Shown here: piece after piece, positions 34,081-42,982 of the stretch
Numbering within the stretch: the stretch's first letter is position 1
Layout: every line of letters begins with the position of its first letter
Assembly: GCA_018816735.1 (NCBI GenBank)
Contig: JAHIVH010000054.1
Coordinates: 62,001-126,000 of the forward strand
From: Pseudomonadota bacterium
Lineage (GTDB): Bacteria; Desulfobacterota; Desulfobacteria; Desulfobacterales; JAHIVH01
Direction: 5' to 3'
DNA: 64,000 bases
Made by a program: the position numbers and the translations under genes
The notes under the pieces: generated by a model
Told to the model about the DNA's origin: nothing
What the model saw: only the letters and a program-made list of their open reading frames with translations
Database searches by the model: none

Positions 34081-35346
34081 ATGTTAAAATTCATACACGC
34101 AGCAGATATTCACTTGGATAGCCCCTTGCGTGGTTTGTCCCGTTATGAGTCTGCTCCGAAAGAATCCATCCGCGACGCCTGCCGAAGAGCCTTCGAAAAC
34201 CTCATCGAGCTGGCCATTGAAGAAAAGGTCTCTTTTGTTTTGCTGGCAGGTGATCTTTATGACGGTGACTGGAAGGATTATAGTACCGGTATTTTTTTAA
34301 GCCAGCAGATGGGAAGGCTCAACCAGCATGATATTTCTGTCTTTGCGGTTGCCGGCAATCATGATGCCGCCAACCGGATGACCAAAGCCCTTGAAACCCC
34401 ATCCAATATGACTATTTTTTCATCCCGGAAGCCAGAAACCATACGGCTGGATGATTTGGCAGTTGCCATCCACGGGCAGAGTTTCGGGACACAGCATGTT
34501 GATGAAAACCTGGCCACAGAATTTCCTTTGGCTGAGAAAGGGATGTTCAATATCGGCCTGCTGCATACCAGTCTCAATGGCCGGGAAGGCCATGCTGCGT
34601 ATGCCCCCTGCCTGGTCGACGATCTGCGATCGAAAGGGTATCAATACTGGGCATTGGGGCACGTTCACAAACAGGAATTTGTTTCCAGAGATCCATGGAT
34701 TGTGTTTTCCGGCTGTATTCAGGGCCGTCACATTCGAGAAACCGGTGCAAAGGGATGTGTGCTCGTCACTGTTGAAGACGGGGCTGTCCATTCGGTAGAT
34801 GATTATCCGCTGGATGTGTTGCGCTGGATCGCATGCAACGTAGACCTGACAGATGTCAGTGACAATAGAGAGGTCCTTGAGCGCACTCGAAAATCCATCG
34901 AAACCGAAATAGCTTCAGCAGACGGGCGGCCTTTGGCCATGCGTATCCGGTTTGAAGGGGCGACCCAAATATCCGATAACCTTGCTGCATTTCCGGAAAG
35001 GCTTGAGCAGCAGATCAAAGCGCTTGGTGCAGAGATCGCCGGAGATGATTTATGGATAGAGCGGGTTGAAAATGCAACGGCCGGTAAACGCGATTTGGAA
35101 TCCACGCTTTCTGACGACAGCGCATTGGGAAACCTGCTCAAGGACATATTGAATACGCCAGCCGATCCCAATGAAATAGACGGCCTCAAGGAGGTGATTG
35201 CCGATCTCAGACAAAAAATCCCGTCAGAAGCATTTTGTGCTGATTCTATTTTGAATCTCGATCAACATCAAGCCGTTGAGCGGTTGCTTGAGGAGGCAAA
35301 ACATATGCTGATTGGACGATTATTGGGGGTGGGAGGCGGCAAATGA
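34081..35346 (+). CDS. YhaO/SbcD-like metallophosphoesterase nuclease
   Basis: The product is 421 residues when started at the ATG at 34081; the frame opens 78 bases earlier without better support. The Mre11/SbcD-type calcineurin-like domain shows FIHAADIHLDSPL, LLAGDLYDG, VAGNHDAANR, LLHTSL and ALGHVHKQE, the full set of metal-binding motifs. The YhaO branch is a DNA repair exonuclease partner of YhaN. A C-terminal domain (about 270-420) has no enzymatic motif and probably contacts the partner. Its stop overlaps the start of the next gene (ATGA), so the two are coupled. DNA end processing is inferred. Confidence 0.85.
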   Translation: MLKFIHAADIHLDSPLRGLSRYESAPKESIRDACRRAFENLIELAIEEKVSFVLLAGDLYDGDWKDYSTGIFLSQQMGRLNQHDISVFAVAGNHDAANRMTKALETPSNMTIFSSRKPETIRLDDLAVAIHGQSFGTQHVDENLATEFPLAEKGMFNIGLLHTSLNGREGHAAYAPCLVDDLRSKGYQYWALGHVHKQEFVSRDPWIVFSGCIQGRHIRETGAKGCVLVTVEDGAVHSVDDYPLDVLRWIACNVDLTDVSDNREVLERTRKSIETEIASADGRPLAMRIRFEGATQISDNLAAFPERLEQQIKALGAEIAGDDLWIERVENATAGKRDLESTLSDDSALGNLLKDILNTPADPNEIDGLKEVIADLRQKIPSEAFCADSILNLDQHQAVERLLEEAKHMLIGRLLGVGGGK

Positions 35347-38300
35347 GGATCGACCGCCTGGATTTGATTGCATACGGTCCCTTCACCGGCAAATTGTTGG
35401 ATTTATCAGACGGCGTGCACGGACTCCATTTGATCTACGGGGATAATGAAGCAGGAAAGAGTACTTCTCTAAGAGCGCTCATTGCCTGGCTGTTTGGTAT
35501 CCCTGCCCGCACCAATGACAATCATCTTCATGCCAACCCTCAACTGAGAATCGGTGGGAAGCTAAGGCTTTCAAATGGGAAGTGTATAGAATTTATCCGG
35601 AGAAAGGGAACAAAGGGGACTTTACTAGAACCGGGTACGGATGTTTCCCTGGACGATTCTGATTTATTGCCATTTTTGCCAGGTGGTATGGATGAGGCTT
35701 TGTTCACAAAACTGTATGGCATAGATCATTCCGGCCTTATCGCCGGGGGGCAGGAGCTTTTGAATCAGTCCGGAGACCTCGGTCAGGCCCTTTTCAGTGC
35801 TGCGGTGGGGACTGCGAGCCTTCGAGAAATACTATCTGATCTGCAAAACAGCGCTGAAGACATTTTTAAACCTCGCGCATCTACAAAACAGGTGAATCAG
35901 GCTATATCCGGTTTCAACGACGCTAAAAAACGGATCAAGGATTCAAGCCTGCCGGTTACCGAATGGAAACGGCTGCAAAAAGAACTGGCTGCCATTCAAT
36001 CCGCCATTCAACAGGTTGAAGAGACGATCAATGAGAAAAGTAAAGAAAAAAGCCGCCTGGACAGGCTCAACCGCGTAAAAGGCGCGTTGGCTGAGCGTCG
36101 CGGGGTCATGGTACGGATTGAAGAATTGGGGGAGGTGTTGATGCTTCCGGAAGACTTTGACGAAAAGCGTAAGACCGCGATGATTAACCTTCAAAAAGCA
36201 AGTGAAGCCCGGTCAAGGGCCGAAGCCAGGTTGTCGAACCTGAAAAAAGAAACGGAAACGTTAACAGTCCGTAATGAACTCATCGATAACGAAGAAACGA
36301 TTCTCTCTATTCACAGGGAATTGGGGGCTGTTGAAAAAGCAATCAAGGATCGTCCCCAGCAAGATGGAAAAAGGCGCTTGTTGCGTAACGAGGCAGAGCA
36401 GCTGCTGAAAGGGGTTCGCCCTGATCTCAATATCGACAATGCTGACCAGCTGAGGCCGTTGATGAATAATAAAAAGTGGCTATCCGGTCTGGCCAAGGCA
36501 TACAGCCTGCTGAATCAGAAAAAGGAGAATGCGGAGAATACGCTTAAAGATCTCAAGGACGAACATGAAAAAATTAAGAAAGAGCTGGAAAAACAATCTT
36601 CATCCAATCTAGACCTAAGCGAACTGAAGGCGGCGGTTTTCGCCGCAAGGAAGGCGGGTGACCTGGAACAGCGCCTGTCAAAGTTAAAAAAAAGGGCTGA
36701 GGATGAAAAGGCAGCCTGTACGATTGAACTTTTACGGCTCGGAAGATATTCCGGAACCATTGAATCGCTTTCAAAAATGGCCATGCCATTGTCAGAGACA
36801 TTGGACAGGCTTGACAGACATGTCGATGAAATCTCTGATACGCTCAAAGACTATGGACGGAGACAAAAAGAAATCGATGGGGAACAAAAACAGGCAGCGC
36901 AGGACCTGAAAGCGTTATTGCTGGCAGGGAAGGTGCCGACCATGTCGGAGCTTGAAGACGCCCGATCTGCAAGGAACGCCGGATGGTATCTCATCAAACA
37001 AAAGTACATCGAAAACGTCGATATAGAAAAGGACATTTTGGAGTTGGCGACGGATTCCGATCTTTCCACATTCTATGAACAAAAGGTCGTTATTGCAGAT
37101 GACGTATCAGATCAACTCCGTTCGGCTGCAGACCAGGTGGTAAAACGGGCCGATCTTGAGGCAAAAATTGAGAACCTGAAATCACGGGATAATGACATCA
37201 CAGAAGCAATTAAAAAGGCAAATGAAGAAAAGGACGCCTATCAGAAGGAATGGGATGCTATCTGGATACCATTGGGGATAGAACCCGGAACGCCAAGGGA
37301 GATGAAACAATGGCTTCCCAGAGTGGAAAAACTGTTGTCAAATGTTCAATCCGTAAATGCTGTTTCCGGTGAGGGAATAAAACTTGCCGAGGATTGTGAG
37401 GCCCTCAAGGCATCTGTCTCTTTTCAGATATCAACATTTGATGGTTCAATAGACTTGCATGAAAAGAGCCTTGACGCCCTGATTAATCTCTGTGAACAGC
37501 GAATTGAAAAAGAGGAGGCTGCTCTGGAACGGAAACGTCAGCTGGACCAATCGCTGAATGATACAGAGATTCGCATGAAAAGGACTCGTGAAGAGCAACT
37601 ATCCATTGAGAATGATCAAGCCACATGGACACAGGAATGGGGCAGGGCTATCTCCGGATTGGGGCTGAAACCGGATGTTCATCCGGAACAAGCGACAGCG
37701 GCGTTTGATCAGTTATTGGCTTATTTTGACAAATTCGATAAATCGGAAGACCTTCGCAGGCGGATTTATGGCATAGACCAGGTCTCAGAAAAATTTGAAA
37801 AGAACGTGTTCGCGTTCGCCGAGACGATTGGCATCAAAAGAGATGCAATGGAGGCAGCCGTTATTGCTTTAAAACTCCATCGTGATTTAAGCGAGACACG
37901 TGAAGCACGGGCAAGCCTGAAAAAGATAAAAAACCAGGAAAAAGAGATAAAGGAAGAAATCGAAGACTCGGAAATAACGATCCGAACAGCACAGGCGCAA
38001 TTGACCTCATTAAGGGGGCAGGCAGGTGTTGAGACGGACAATGAACTGGAAGCAGCCGGTGAAATCTCACGAAAAATGCGTGAGCTGAGGCAAAAACGCG
38101 ATACACTTGAACAGGAACTGACACGAAATGGGGATGGCTTAAGTATCCCGGAATTGGAACAGGAGGCTGCTCAGTCGGATGTGGATACCATAGACGGTGA
38201 ACTGGAAAGAGTCTCTTCCGGGTTGAAAGAACTGCAAGACAATCGCGACCTGCTCCGTGATCAGCGTCAAACCCTTCAAAACGGGATTAAGGCCAAGGAT

Positions 38301-38858
38301 GGCAGTGCCATTGCTGCCAATGCATCAGAGGAGGCTGAACAGCAGCTTGCCACAATCGTTTCTGGTGTCGAGCAATACTTGCGCTTACAGATGGCATCGC
38401 TCATTCTCAAACAGCGAATTGAGGATTACCGGAAGAAAAATCAGGGTCCGGTTCTTTCGAGGGCAGGGGTGCTTTTTTCCAAACTCACCCTGGGGTCTTA
38501 TGCAAACCTTCGGGATGAATTGGGTGAAAATGGAAAACCCATCCTGCTGGGTGTTCGCCCAAATGATGTGGAGGTACCGGTTGACGGAATGAGTGATGGT
38601 ACCAGAGATCAGCTATACTTGTCGCTTCGTCTTGCCACCCTTGAGCAGCATTTAAGCAAGGGAGAGCCCATGCCCTTTATCGTTGATGATATTCTTATCA
38701 GTTTTGATGACAGTCGTACAAAAATTTGTCTTGAAGTCCTTTCAGAGCTGGCGCTTGGTACCCAGGTATTGCTTTTTACTCATCACAGGCGGGTGCTTGA
38801 GCTTTCGGGTGTGCTTGAAACAAAGGCAGGGGTCTATTGCCATGAGCTTTCTGAATGA
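35343..38858 (+). CDS. YhaN/SbcC-like (Rad50-type) AAA ATPase
   Basis: This 1171-residue protein has an N-terminal ATPase half (IDRLDLIAYGPFTGK, Walker A GDNEAGKST) and a C-terminal half with the ABC signature (MSDGTRDQLYLSLRLA), Walker B (PFIVDDILISFDD) and a switch histidine (LFTHHRR). Between them lie long coiled-coil arms (about 190-1000). No zinc-hook CxxC was seen at the tip, as in the YhaN group rather than true Rad50/SbcC. With the preceding nuclease it should form a DNA-end-processing complex. The genes overlap by 4 bp. Confidence 0.88.
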   Translation: MRIDRLDLIAYGPFTGKLLDLSDGVHGLHLIYGDNEAGKSTSLRALIAWLFGIPARTNDNHLHANPQLRIGGKLRLSNGKCIEFIRRKGTKGTLLEPGTDVSLDDSDLLPFLPGGMDEALFTKLYGIDHSGLIAGGQELLNQSGDLGQALFSAAVGTASLREILSDLQNSAEDIFKPRASTKQVNQAISGFNDAKKRIKDSSLPVTEWKRLQKELAAIQSAIQQVEETINEKSKEKSRLDRLNRVKGALAERRGVMVRIEELGEVLMLPEDFDEKRKTAMINLQKASEARSRAEARLSNLKKETETLTVRNELIDNEETILSIHRELGAVEKAIKDRPQQDGKRRLLRNEAEQLLKGVRPDLNIDNADQLRPLMNNKKWLSGLAKAYSLLNQKKENAENTLKDLKDEHEKIKKELEKQSSSNLDLSELKAAVFAARKAGDLEQRLSKLKKRAEDEKAACTIELLRLGRYSGTIESLSKMAMPLSETLDRLDRHVDEISDTLKDYGRRQKEIDGEQKQAAQDLKALLLAGKVPTMSELEDARSARNAGWYLIKQKYIENVDIEKDILELATDSDLSTFYEQKVVIADDVSDQLRSAADQVVKRADLEAKIENLKSRDNDITEAIKKANEEKDAYQKEWDAIWIPLGIEPGTPREMKQWLPRVEKLLSNVQSVNAVSGEGIKLAEDCEALKASVSFQISTFDGSIDLHEKSLDALINLCEQRIEKEEAALERKRQLDQSLNDTEIRMKRTREEQLSIENDQATWTQEWGRAISGLGLKPDVHPEQATAAFDQLLAYFDKFDKSEDLRRRIYGIDQVSEKFEKNVFAFAETIGIKRDAMEAAVIALKLHRDLSETREARASLKKIKNQEKEIKEEIEDSEITIRTAQAQLTSLRGQAGVETDNELEAAGEISRKMRELRQKRDTLEQELTRNGDGLSIPELEQEAAQSDVDTIDGELERVSSGLKELQDNRDLLRDQRQTLQNGIKAKDGSAIAANASEEAEQQLATIVSGVEQYLRLQMASLILKQRIEDYRKKNQGPVLSRAGVLFSKLTLGSYANLRDELGENGKPILLGVRPNDVEVPVDGMSDGTRDQLYLSLRLATLEQHLSKGEPMPFIVDDILISFDDSRTKICLEVLSELALGTQVLLFTHHRRVLELSGVLETKAGVYCHELSE

Positions 38859-38896
38859 TCGGTGATGGTATTGAATTATACTATTTTTTTTCGGTC

Positions 38897-39892
38897 CTAT
38901 TTGTTTGTTTTGGTCAGAAGTCGGGGTAAATCCTTTATCAGCATGGAATTTCTCACCACTTGTGAATAATCGGGGTGTCCATTATTATTTCTGAATTCGT
39001 TATCTGCATTTTCCTGTTCAGTCTTGTTTTTGTTGCCGAAACCATATTCGGTATAGCCAATGGTCATAAACTGAATGGCTGACGGCGGCAATGTTCTGTC
39101 CCAATAATCCGGGTTGAAGCGCATCATTTGCAGGCCATCCCGTTTGCCGTTGACATTCAAAATGCCATCATCACTGCCATAATGCGCGGGAGAATTCAAT
39201 TCATCCTGGCTCATATTATCCACAAGGGGTTTGATAAAATCATAGAGCATTTTATTGCTGTCATCGGCTTTGTAAAATTTGAGTTTGGCTTCCACAACGT
39301 CTCTCACAGTCACAGGCAGCCAATAGGCGGGGCGGTCGGGGTTGAAAACCACCAGACTTCCGCAGGTGCGGGGCTCACAATCATAGTAATGCACACCAGG
39401 AACAATTTCCCTGATCAGGGGAAATACCAGAAACAATTCCTTTAAAAGGGAAGCCTCATTCCCTTCTTTCTGCATACCGCCATGACCGGTTTCTGTATTA
39501 TTGATTTCAAGATACCAGTGCGGCGGTTCAACGGTCCATTTGTCTTCTTTCCCATTTGAGTTGAGAAATAGTTGAAAATCAAACCGTAGCTCTCCTCTCA
39601 ACCCATAATTACTGGAACGTTTTTTATACTCATCATCCCAGTAACCAAAGAGGGTAACAGCCAGGTCAAAGCCTTTGGAGGCTTTCATCATGGGTATGTT
39701 TTGATAGAAATAATCCGATATGGTTTTGACATGATTGCCAAATGCAATGTTTTCCGTTCCCTCTGATCTGGTGTTGTTATAAAAGGAATAGGAACCCTGC
39801 TTCTCAGTCAGATACTGAGATTGGGCGGTGATCATTAGGGGCAATAGTATTATTGCTGCGGATATAAAAAAAACAACAGGTTTTAGTTTCAT
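38897..39892 (-). CDS. Exported protein of unknown function
   Basis: The product is 331 residues from the ATG at 39892; a TTG at 39904 is an alternative start. Residues 1-24 form a signal peptide (FFISAAIILLPLMITAQS). The mature part is rich in aromatic and charged residues, with two cysteines in YYDCEPRTCGSL. No known family or catalytic motif was recognised. It is probably periplasmic or outer-membrane. A weak ribosome-binding site precedes it. It converges with the yhaN-like gene, and the broken OmpA gene lies just upstream in the same direction. Confidence 0.6.
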   Translation of the reverse strand: MKLKPVVFFISAAIILLPLMITAQSQYLTEKQGSYSFYNNTRSEGTENIAFGNHVKTISDYFYQNIPMMKASKGFDLAVTLFGYWDDEYKKRSSNYGLRGELRFDFQLFLNSNGKEDKWTVEPPHWYLEINNTETGHGGMQKEGNEASLLKELFLVFPLIREIVPGVHYYDCEPRTCGSLVVFNPDRPAYWLPVTVRDVVEAKLKFYKADDSNKMLYDFIKPLVDNMSQDELNSPAHYGSDDGILNVNGKRDGLQMMRFNPDYWDRTLPPSAIQFMTIGYTEYGFGNKNKTEQENADNEFRNNNGHPDYSQVVRNSMLIKDLPRLLTKTNK

Positions 39893-39979
39893 TTGTAAAT
39901 TCAACTTTGCTGTTGCGGGTTTATATTTAAATCATTTTGGTCTGAGCGCTTTCTCTGAAAAGGCCGGTCAGGGAATATG

Positions 39980-40343
39980 CTACTGCGCCACCAATTCCAC
40001 CCGACGGTTTTTGCCCCGTCCCTCCTCAGTCTTGTTGGCGGTCACCGGCGCTACAGGACCGGCACCAAAGGGGATGAGCCGGGAGGCGTCAATTCCGTAT
40101 TTGCCGACCAGGGAATTCACCACTGAGGTGGCCCTTTTCTGGGACAGTTTGACATTGTGGGCAAACTGGCCGATATTATCTGTATGACCCACCGCATAGA
40201 GTTTCAGGCTGGCATCGGTTTTAAGCATTTTGACAATGTCAGCCAGTGCCGCTTCAGAAGAAGGTTTAAGATCGGCTTTGCCGGTATCAAAATAAATTGA
40301 GGCACAGCATCAAAAACAAAATCGCCAAAATACGATGTTGCAT
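39980..40343 (-). pseudogene. Truncated, frameshifted OmpA-family gene
   Basis: The ATG at 40343, with AAGGAG upstream, encodes a signal peptide (MQHRILAILFLMLC) that ends at a TGA at 40287-40289. In another frame, open from 40309 to 39980, lies an almost complete OmpA C-terminal domain: IYFDTGKADLKPSSEAAL, VGHTDNIGQF, LSQKRA and GKNRRVELVAQ. The mature region between signal and OmpA domain is missing and the junction is out of frame. This looks like a deletion scar. Promoter and ribosome-binding site are intact. The OmpA domain would bind peptidoglycan if made. Confidence 0.75.
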
Positions 40344-40414
40344 ATATTCTCCTTTTATTATGATTTTATGTCCGGCTTGGTTTAGGGAAATGAACTCGTT
40401 TTCCAGAAGTAAAA

Positions 40415-40443
40415 TCTATATCAATCCGCACATGCCGTGTCAA
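40415..40443 (-). promoter_or_regulatory. Promoter of the broken OmpA gene
   Basis: On the minus strand TTGACA (plus 40438-40443) and TATAGA (40415-40420) are 17 bp apart. It lies about 72 bases upstream of the ATG at 40343. The promoter is preserved although the gene is broken, which suggests a recent event. Confidence 0.65.
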
Positions 40444-40522
40444 ATACAATTCATCGTTTTGGGTTGCCGATATGTTGTGGTGAGCTTTATCATGAAAGAT
40501 CGCAGGCGATTAAAACGGTGAT

Positions 40523-41068
40523 TCAAATCCTGAAAAATCCGTACACCGCACCTATACCTCCGCCGATGAGATGGGCAAACTGGGAAATATTGTCTTTTCC
40601 AAGACTGCTGATAATTTCACTTCCCATAAACAGTACCGCCACAATAAGAAACGTAAGCGGTATTTCTCCGGTTCTGATATTGGAAAACGATCCCAGAAGA
40701 ATCAGCATGAATGCAATGCCGCTTGCGCCCAGAAGTCCTGTTGAAAACAGGAAGGTGTTTAAAAGACCGGTAACAAGGGCAGTGACAAAAACCATTTCAA
40801 ACAGCTTGAGAGAACCGTATTTTTCTTCCAATAGAGGGCCGATGAGAAGAATGAGAGAGAAGTTCCCCAGAAGGTGCGACCAGTTGGCATGGCCGATGAC
40901 ATGGGACACCAGCCTGAAATCCTGAACAGGGTCTGAAAACCGGGTGCCCGGGTAGACGGCAAAAAATTGTTTGATCAGGGATGGATAAAGGAGGTTGTTG
41001 ATGAAGAGTACGCCTATTGAAATCAGTGCATAGGTGAGAATCACGGGAGAGTTGTATTTGATTTTCAT
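40523..41068 (-). CDS. Rhomboid-family intramembrane serine protease
   Basis: This 181-residue protein has about six transmembrane helices. The rhomboid elements are HANWSHLLGNF, the catalytic serine S116 in GASGIAFM, and the catalytic histidine H166 in QFAHLIGGG. Rhomboids cleave transmembrane segments of other proteins in the inner membrane. The gene is monocistronic as far as can be seen. AAGGAGGT lies 13 bp before the ATG, rather far. It is preceded by the terminator of the acyl-CoA operon at 41093-41141. Substrates are unknown. Confidence 0.9.
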   Translation of the reverse strand: MKIKYNSPVILTYALISIGVLFINNLLYPSLIKQFFAVYPGTRFSDPVQDFRLVSHVIGHANWSHLLGNFSLILLIGPLLEEKYGSLKLFEMVFVTALVTGLLNTFLFSTGLLGASGIAFMLILLGSFSNIRTGEIPLTFLIVAVLFMGSEIISSLGKDNISQFAHLIGGGIGAVYGFFRI

Positions 41069-41092
41069 CTAAACTGTCTGGACCTCCTTTTT

Positions 41093-41141
41093 AAAAAACG
41101 CCGGACATCCCTATTTTATGTAATGGAAAGACCGGCGTTTT
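41093..41141 (-). terminator. Rho-independent terminator of the acyl-CoA operon
   Basis: On the minus strand the arms AAAACGCCGG and CCGGCGTTTT form a 10-bp stem followed by further T residues, starting 7 bases after the enoyl-CoA isomerase stop. The loop is 27 bases, longer than usual. It separates the operon from the rhomboid gene. Confidence 0.75.
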
Positions 41142-41147
41142 AAAGAG

Positions 41148-41828
41148 CTATTTTTTCAAAACGTCTTTTCTTGCAAAAACCTTTGGCTTTAATCCGTGTT
41201 TGATCATGGTATAGGTTGGTCTGTCTTTTTCGGCCAGCATTTTGGCGAATTCCATGGTTTTTACCGGGAGGTCTTCCTGGGGACAGATTTCATCCACCAC
41301 ATTTTTTTCCTTGCATTCATATCCGCCAATGGCTTTTCCGGTGAGCGCCAGTTCCTTCAGGATTTGGTCATTGGGAATAAGGTCGATAATGTCATGCATG
41401 GTTTCCGTAAAAGGGATTCGGATGTTTACTTCCGGAAAGCAGAATCGCCCGCGGTCTTCTCTCATGAATTTGAAATCAAAAGTACAGGCCATAATGGCTG
41501 CTCCGGCATAAACGTTTCCGGTGATGCATGCGATCGTCGGCAGATTGAGGAGTGCCAGACGAATCAGGGTCAGGTCAAATGCGTTTACAAATGCTTTTGC
41601 CTGATCGGCGGACTGGGTCATGAGCCAGTCCAGATTGATTCCGGTGGACCATGTTTTGGGGTGACTGCTTGTCAGGACCATGGACGTGTTACCCAAAGAC
41701 TTTTCCACCGTATCGAGGCAGGCGTTCAATTCATTAAAAAAATCAATCGTAAATGTATTGTCCTTATCCCCGTTGATCATGGTCAGGATAAAAACACTGT
41801 CTTCTTTTTTCAGGTCAAAGTAAGTCAC
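41148..41828 (-). CDS. Enoyl-CoA hydratase/isomerase family protein (ECI/PECI-like)
   Basis: This 226-residue crotonase-fold protein is short for a hydratase (about 260) but typical of delta3-delta2-enoyl-CoA isomerases. Visible are the oxyanion-hole segment STGINLDWL, the second oxyanion strand GNVYAGAAIMACTFDFKFM, and PEVNIRIPFT. The two catalytic glutamates of hydratases are not both evident, favouring an isomerase. It is the last gene of the acyl-CoA operon, after a 141-base gap holding an inverted repeat (41850-41901). It is likely to reposition double bonds for beta-oxidation. Confidence 0.8.
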   Translation of the reverse strand: MTYFDLKKEDSVFILTMINGDKDNTFTIDFFNELNACLDTVEKSLGNTSMVLTSSHPKTWSTGINLDWLMTQSADQAKAFVNAFDLTLIRLALLNLPTIACITGNVYAGAAIMACTFDFKFMREDRGRFCFPEVNIRIPFTETMHDIIDLIPNDQILKELALTGKAIGGYECKEKNVVDEICPQEDLPVKTMEFAKMLAEKDRPTYTMIKHGLKPKVFARKDVLKK

Positions 41829-41849
41829 AGCTTGAACTCCTTTCGAAGG

Positions 41850-41901
41850 TTATTTCATTTTTGTTTTTAAGCCCGGAATTTCAGCCTAATTTATGAAATA
41901 A
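41850..41901. repeat. Inverted repeat in the gap before the isomerase gene
   Basis: TTATTTCAT (41850-41858) and ATGAAATAA (41893-41901) form a perfect 9-bp inverted repeat with a 34-base loop. No T-run follows on either strand. It might stabilise or partly terminate the transcript between the ferredoxin-like gene and the isomerase gene. Confidence 0.4.
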
Positions 41902-41969
41902 GTCAAGGAAAAAGGATACTGAAAAATAGGTCCTTTGGTGTTAAGGCCCTCTGCCGCGTTTTCAGCTGC

Positions 41970-42968
41970 TCAATCCGGAATAAATGCCGGTTCCCTGATT
42001 TCAACCATGGCAATGGCGTCTTCCGGGCATCCGATCGCGCACTGGCCGCAGCCCATGCATTTATCGAGATTGACAACGGCTGATTCAGCATCGCCTATGG
42101 CAATGGCATTAAAAAAGCATCGTTCCTCACAGGCGCCACATGCCGTACATGTATCAACATCCACTTCCGGCCGGTATCTGCTGGGATCACAGAGACTGAC
42201 CCCATCTGAAATCAGAAGGGTGAAAGACTGACAGCAGCAACCGCAACAATTGCAGATAAAATGTCCAATGCCGGTTTTGTTCATGGTCACATGCACGAGT
42301 CCTGCTTCTGCGGATTCCCGGATGATGTTGTGGGCTTCTTCCTTGGTGATTTCCCGACCGGTCCCGCGTTCGATGGTGTAGTCTGCGCCGCGGTTGATCT
42401 GGATACAGACTTCAATAGGTGCATCGCACTTGTGCATGGTGAGTCTGCAAGTGCATTTTGTCACGGCAATTTTATCAGCATCGTTGATGATGTCTATCAT
42501 ATTTTCATAGGTGAGAATTTTTGCCTTTCCCGCATCAAGGGATTTGCCGACCGGTATCACGCGAGTAAATGGCCGTGGCAGAAAGTTTGCCAGCTGGGGG
42601 GCTAATTTCGGCCATTCCTTTTCCATATAGGCTTCCCAGAGATCGTAGAATTCCTGGGTGGCTTCCGGCCAGACAATGGTCGCATCATGAAACTGGGCAA
42701 GGTGCATGGGCGGACGCCAGTAGGTGGGCTGACCCTGTTTTTCTTTTTTAAAGGACAGGCCTTTTCTGAACATGTCCTTCAGATCGGCATTGATGTCCGT
42801 TTCAGAGCGCCCGGTTTTTCCCGAAAGCTCTGCCGCGGTTCCGGGAAGCGATACAAGAAGTTCCGCCTGCTGATCATTTATCATGTTCCGGAGAATCTTG
42901 GGGATATATACGGAATCCTTATCCAGCATGTTGGAAGCAAACTTCTGATAGGGTGACAATTCAGTCAT
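41970..42968 (-). CDS. Ferredoxin-like 2x[4Fe-4S] protein with extra cysteine cluster
   Basis: The product is 332 residues from the ATG at 42968, which has AGGAGG upstream. The N-terminal 80 residues look like a winged helix (AAELSGKTGRSETDINADLKDMF). A middle domain has KCTCRLTMHKCD and the unusual ICNCCGCCCQSF. The C-terminus has two 4Fe-4S motifs, CTACGACEERC and CMGCGQCAIGC. It is probably an electron-transfer or redox-sensing protein. It is sixth in the acyl-CoA operon and may take electrons from the acyl-CoA dehydrogenase. The CNCCGCCC cluster is typical of this little-studied ferredoxin family. Confidence 0.8.
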   Translation of the reverse strand: MTELSPYQKFASNMLDKDSVYIPKILRNMINDQQAELLVSLPGTAAELSGKTGRSETDINADLKDMFRKGLSFKKEKQGQPTYWRPPMHLAQFHDATIVWPEATQEFYDLWEAYMEKEWPKLAPQLANFLPRPFTRVIPVGKSLDAGKAKILTYENMIDIINDADKIAVTKCTCRLTMHKCDAPIEVCIQINRGADYTIERGTGREITKEEAHNIIRESAEAGLVHVTMNKTGIGHFICNCCGCCCQSFTLLISDGVSLCDPSRYRPEVDVDTCTACGACEERCFFNAIAIGDAESAVVNLDKCMGCGQCAIGCPEDAIAMVEIREPAFIPD

Positions 42969-42982
42969 GGGCAATCCCTCCT

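Noticed and set aside
40270..40330. Programmed frameshift in the OmpA-like gene
   Set aside because: No slippery sequence with a stimulatory hairpin was seen, and the missing mature region points to a deletion.
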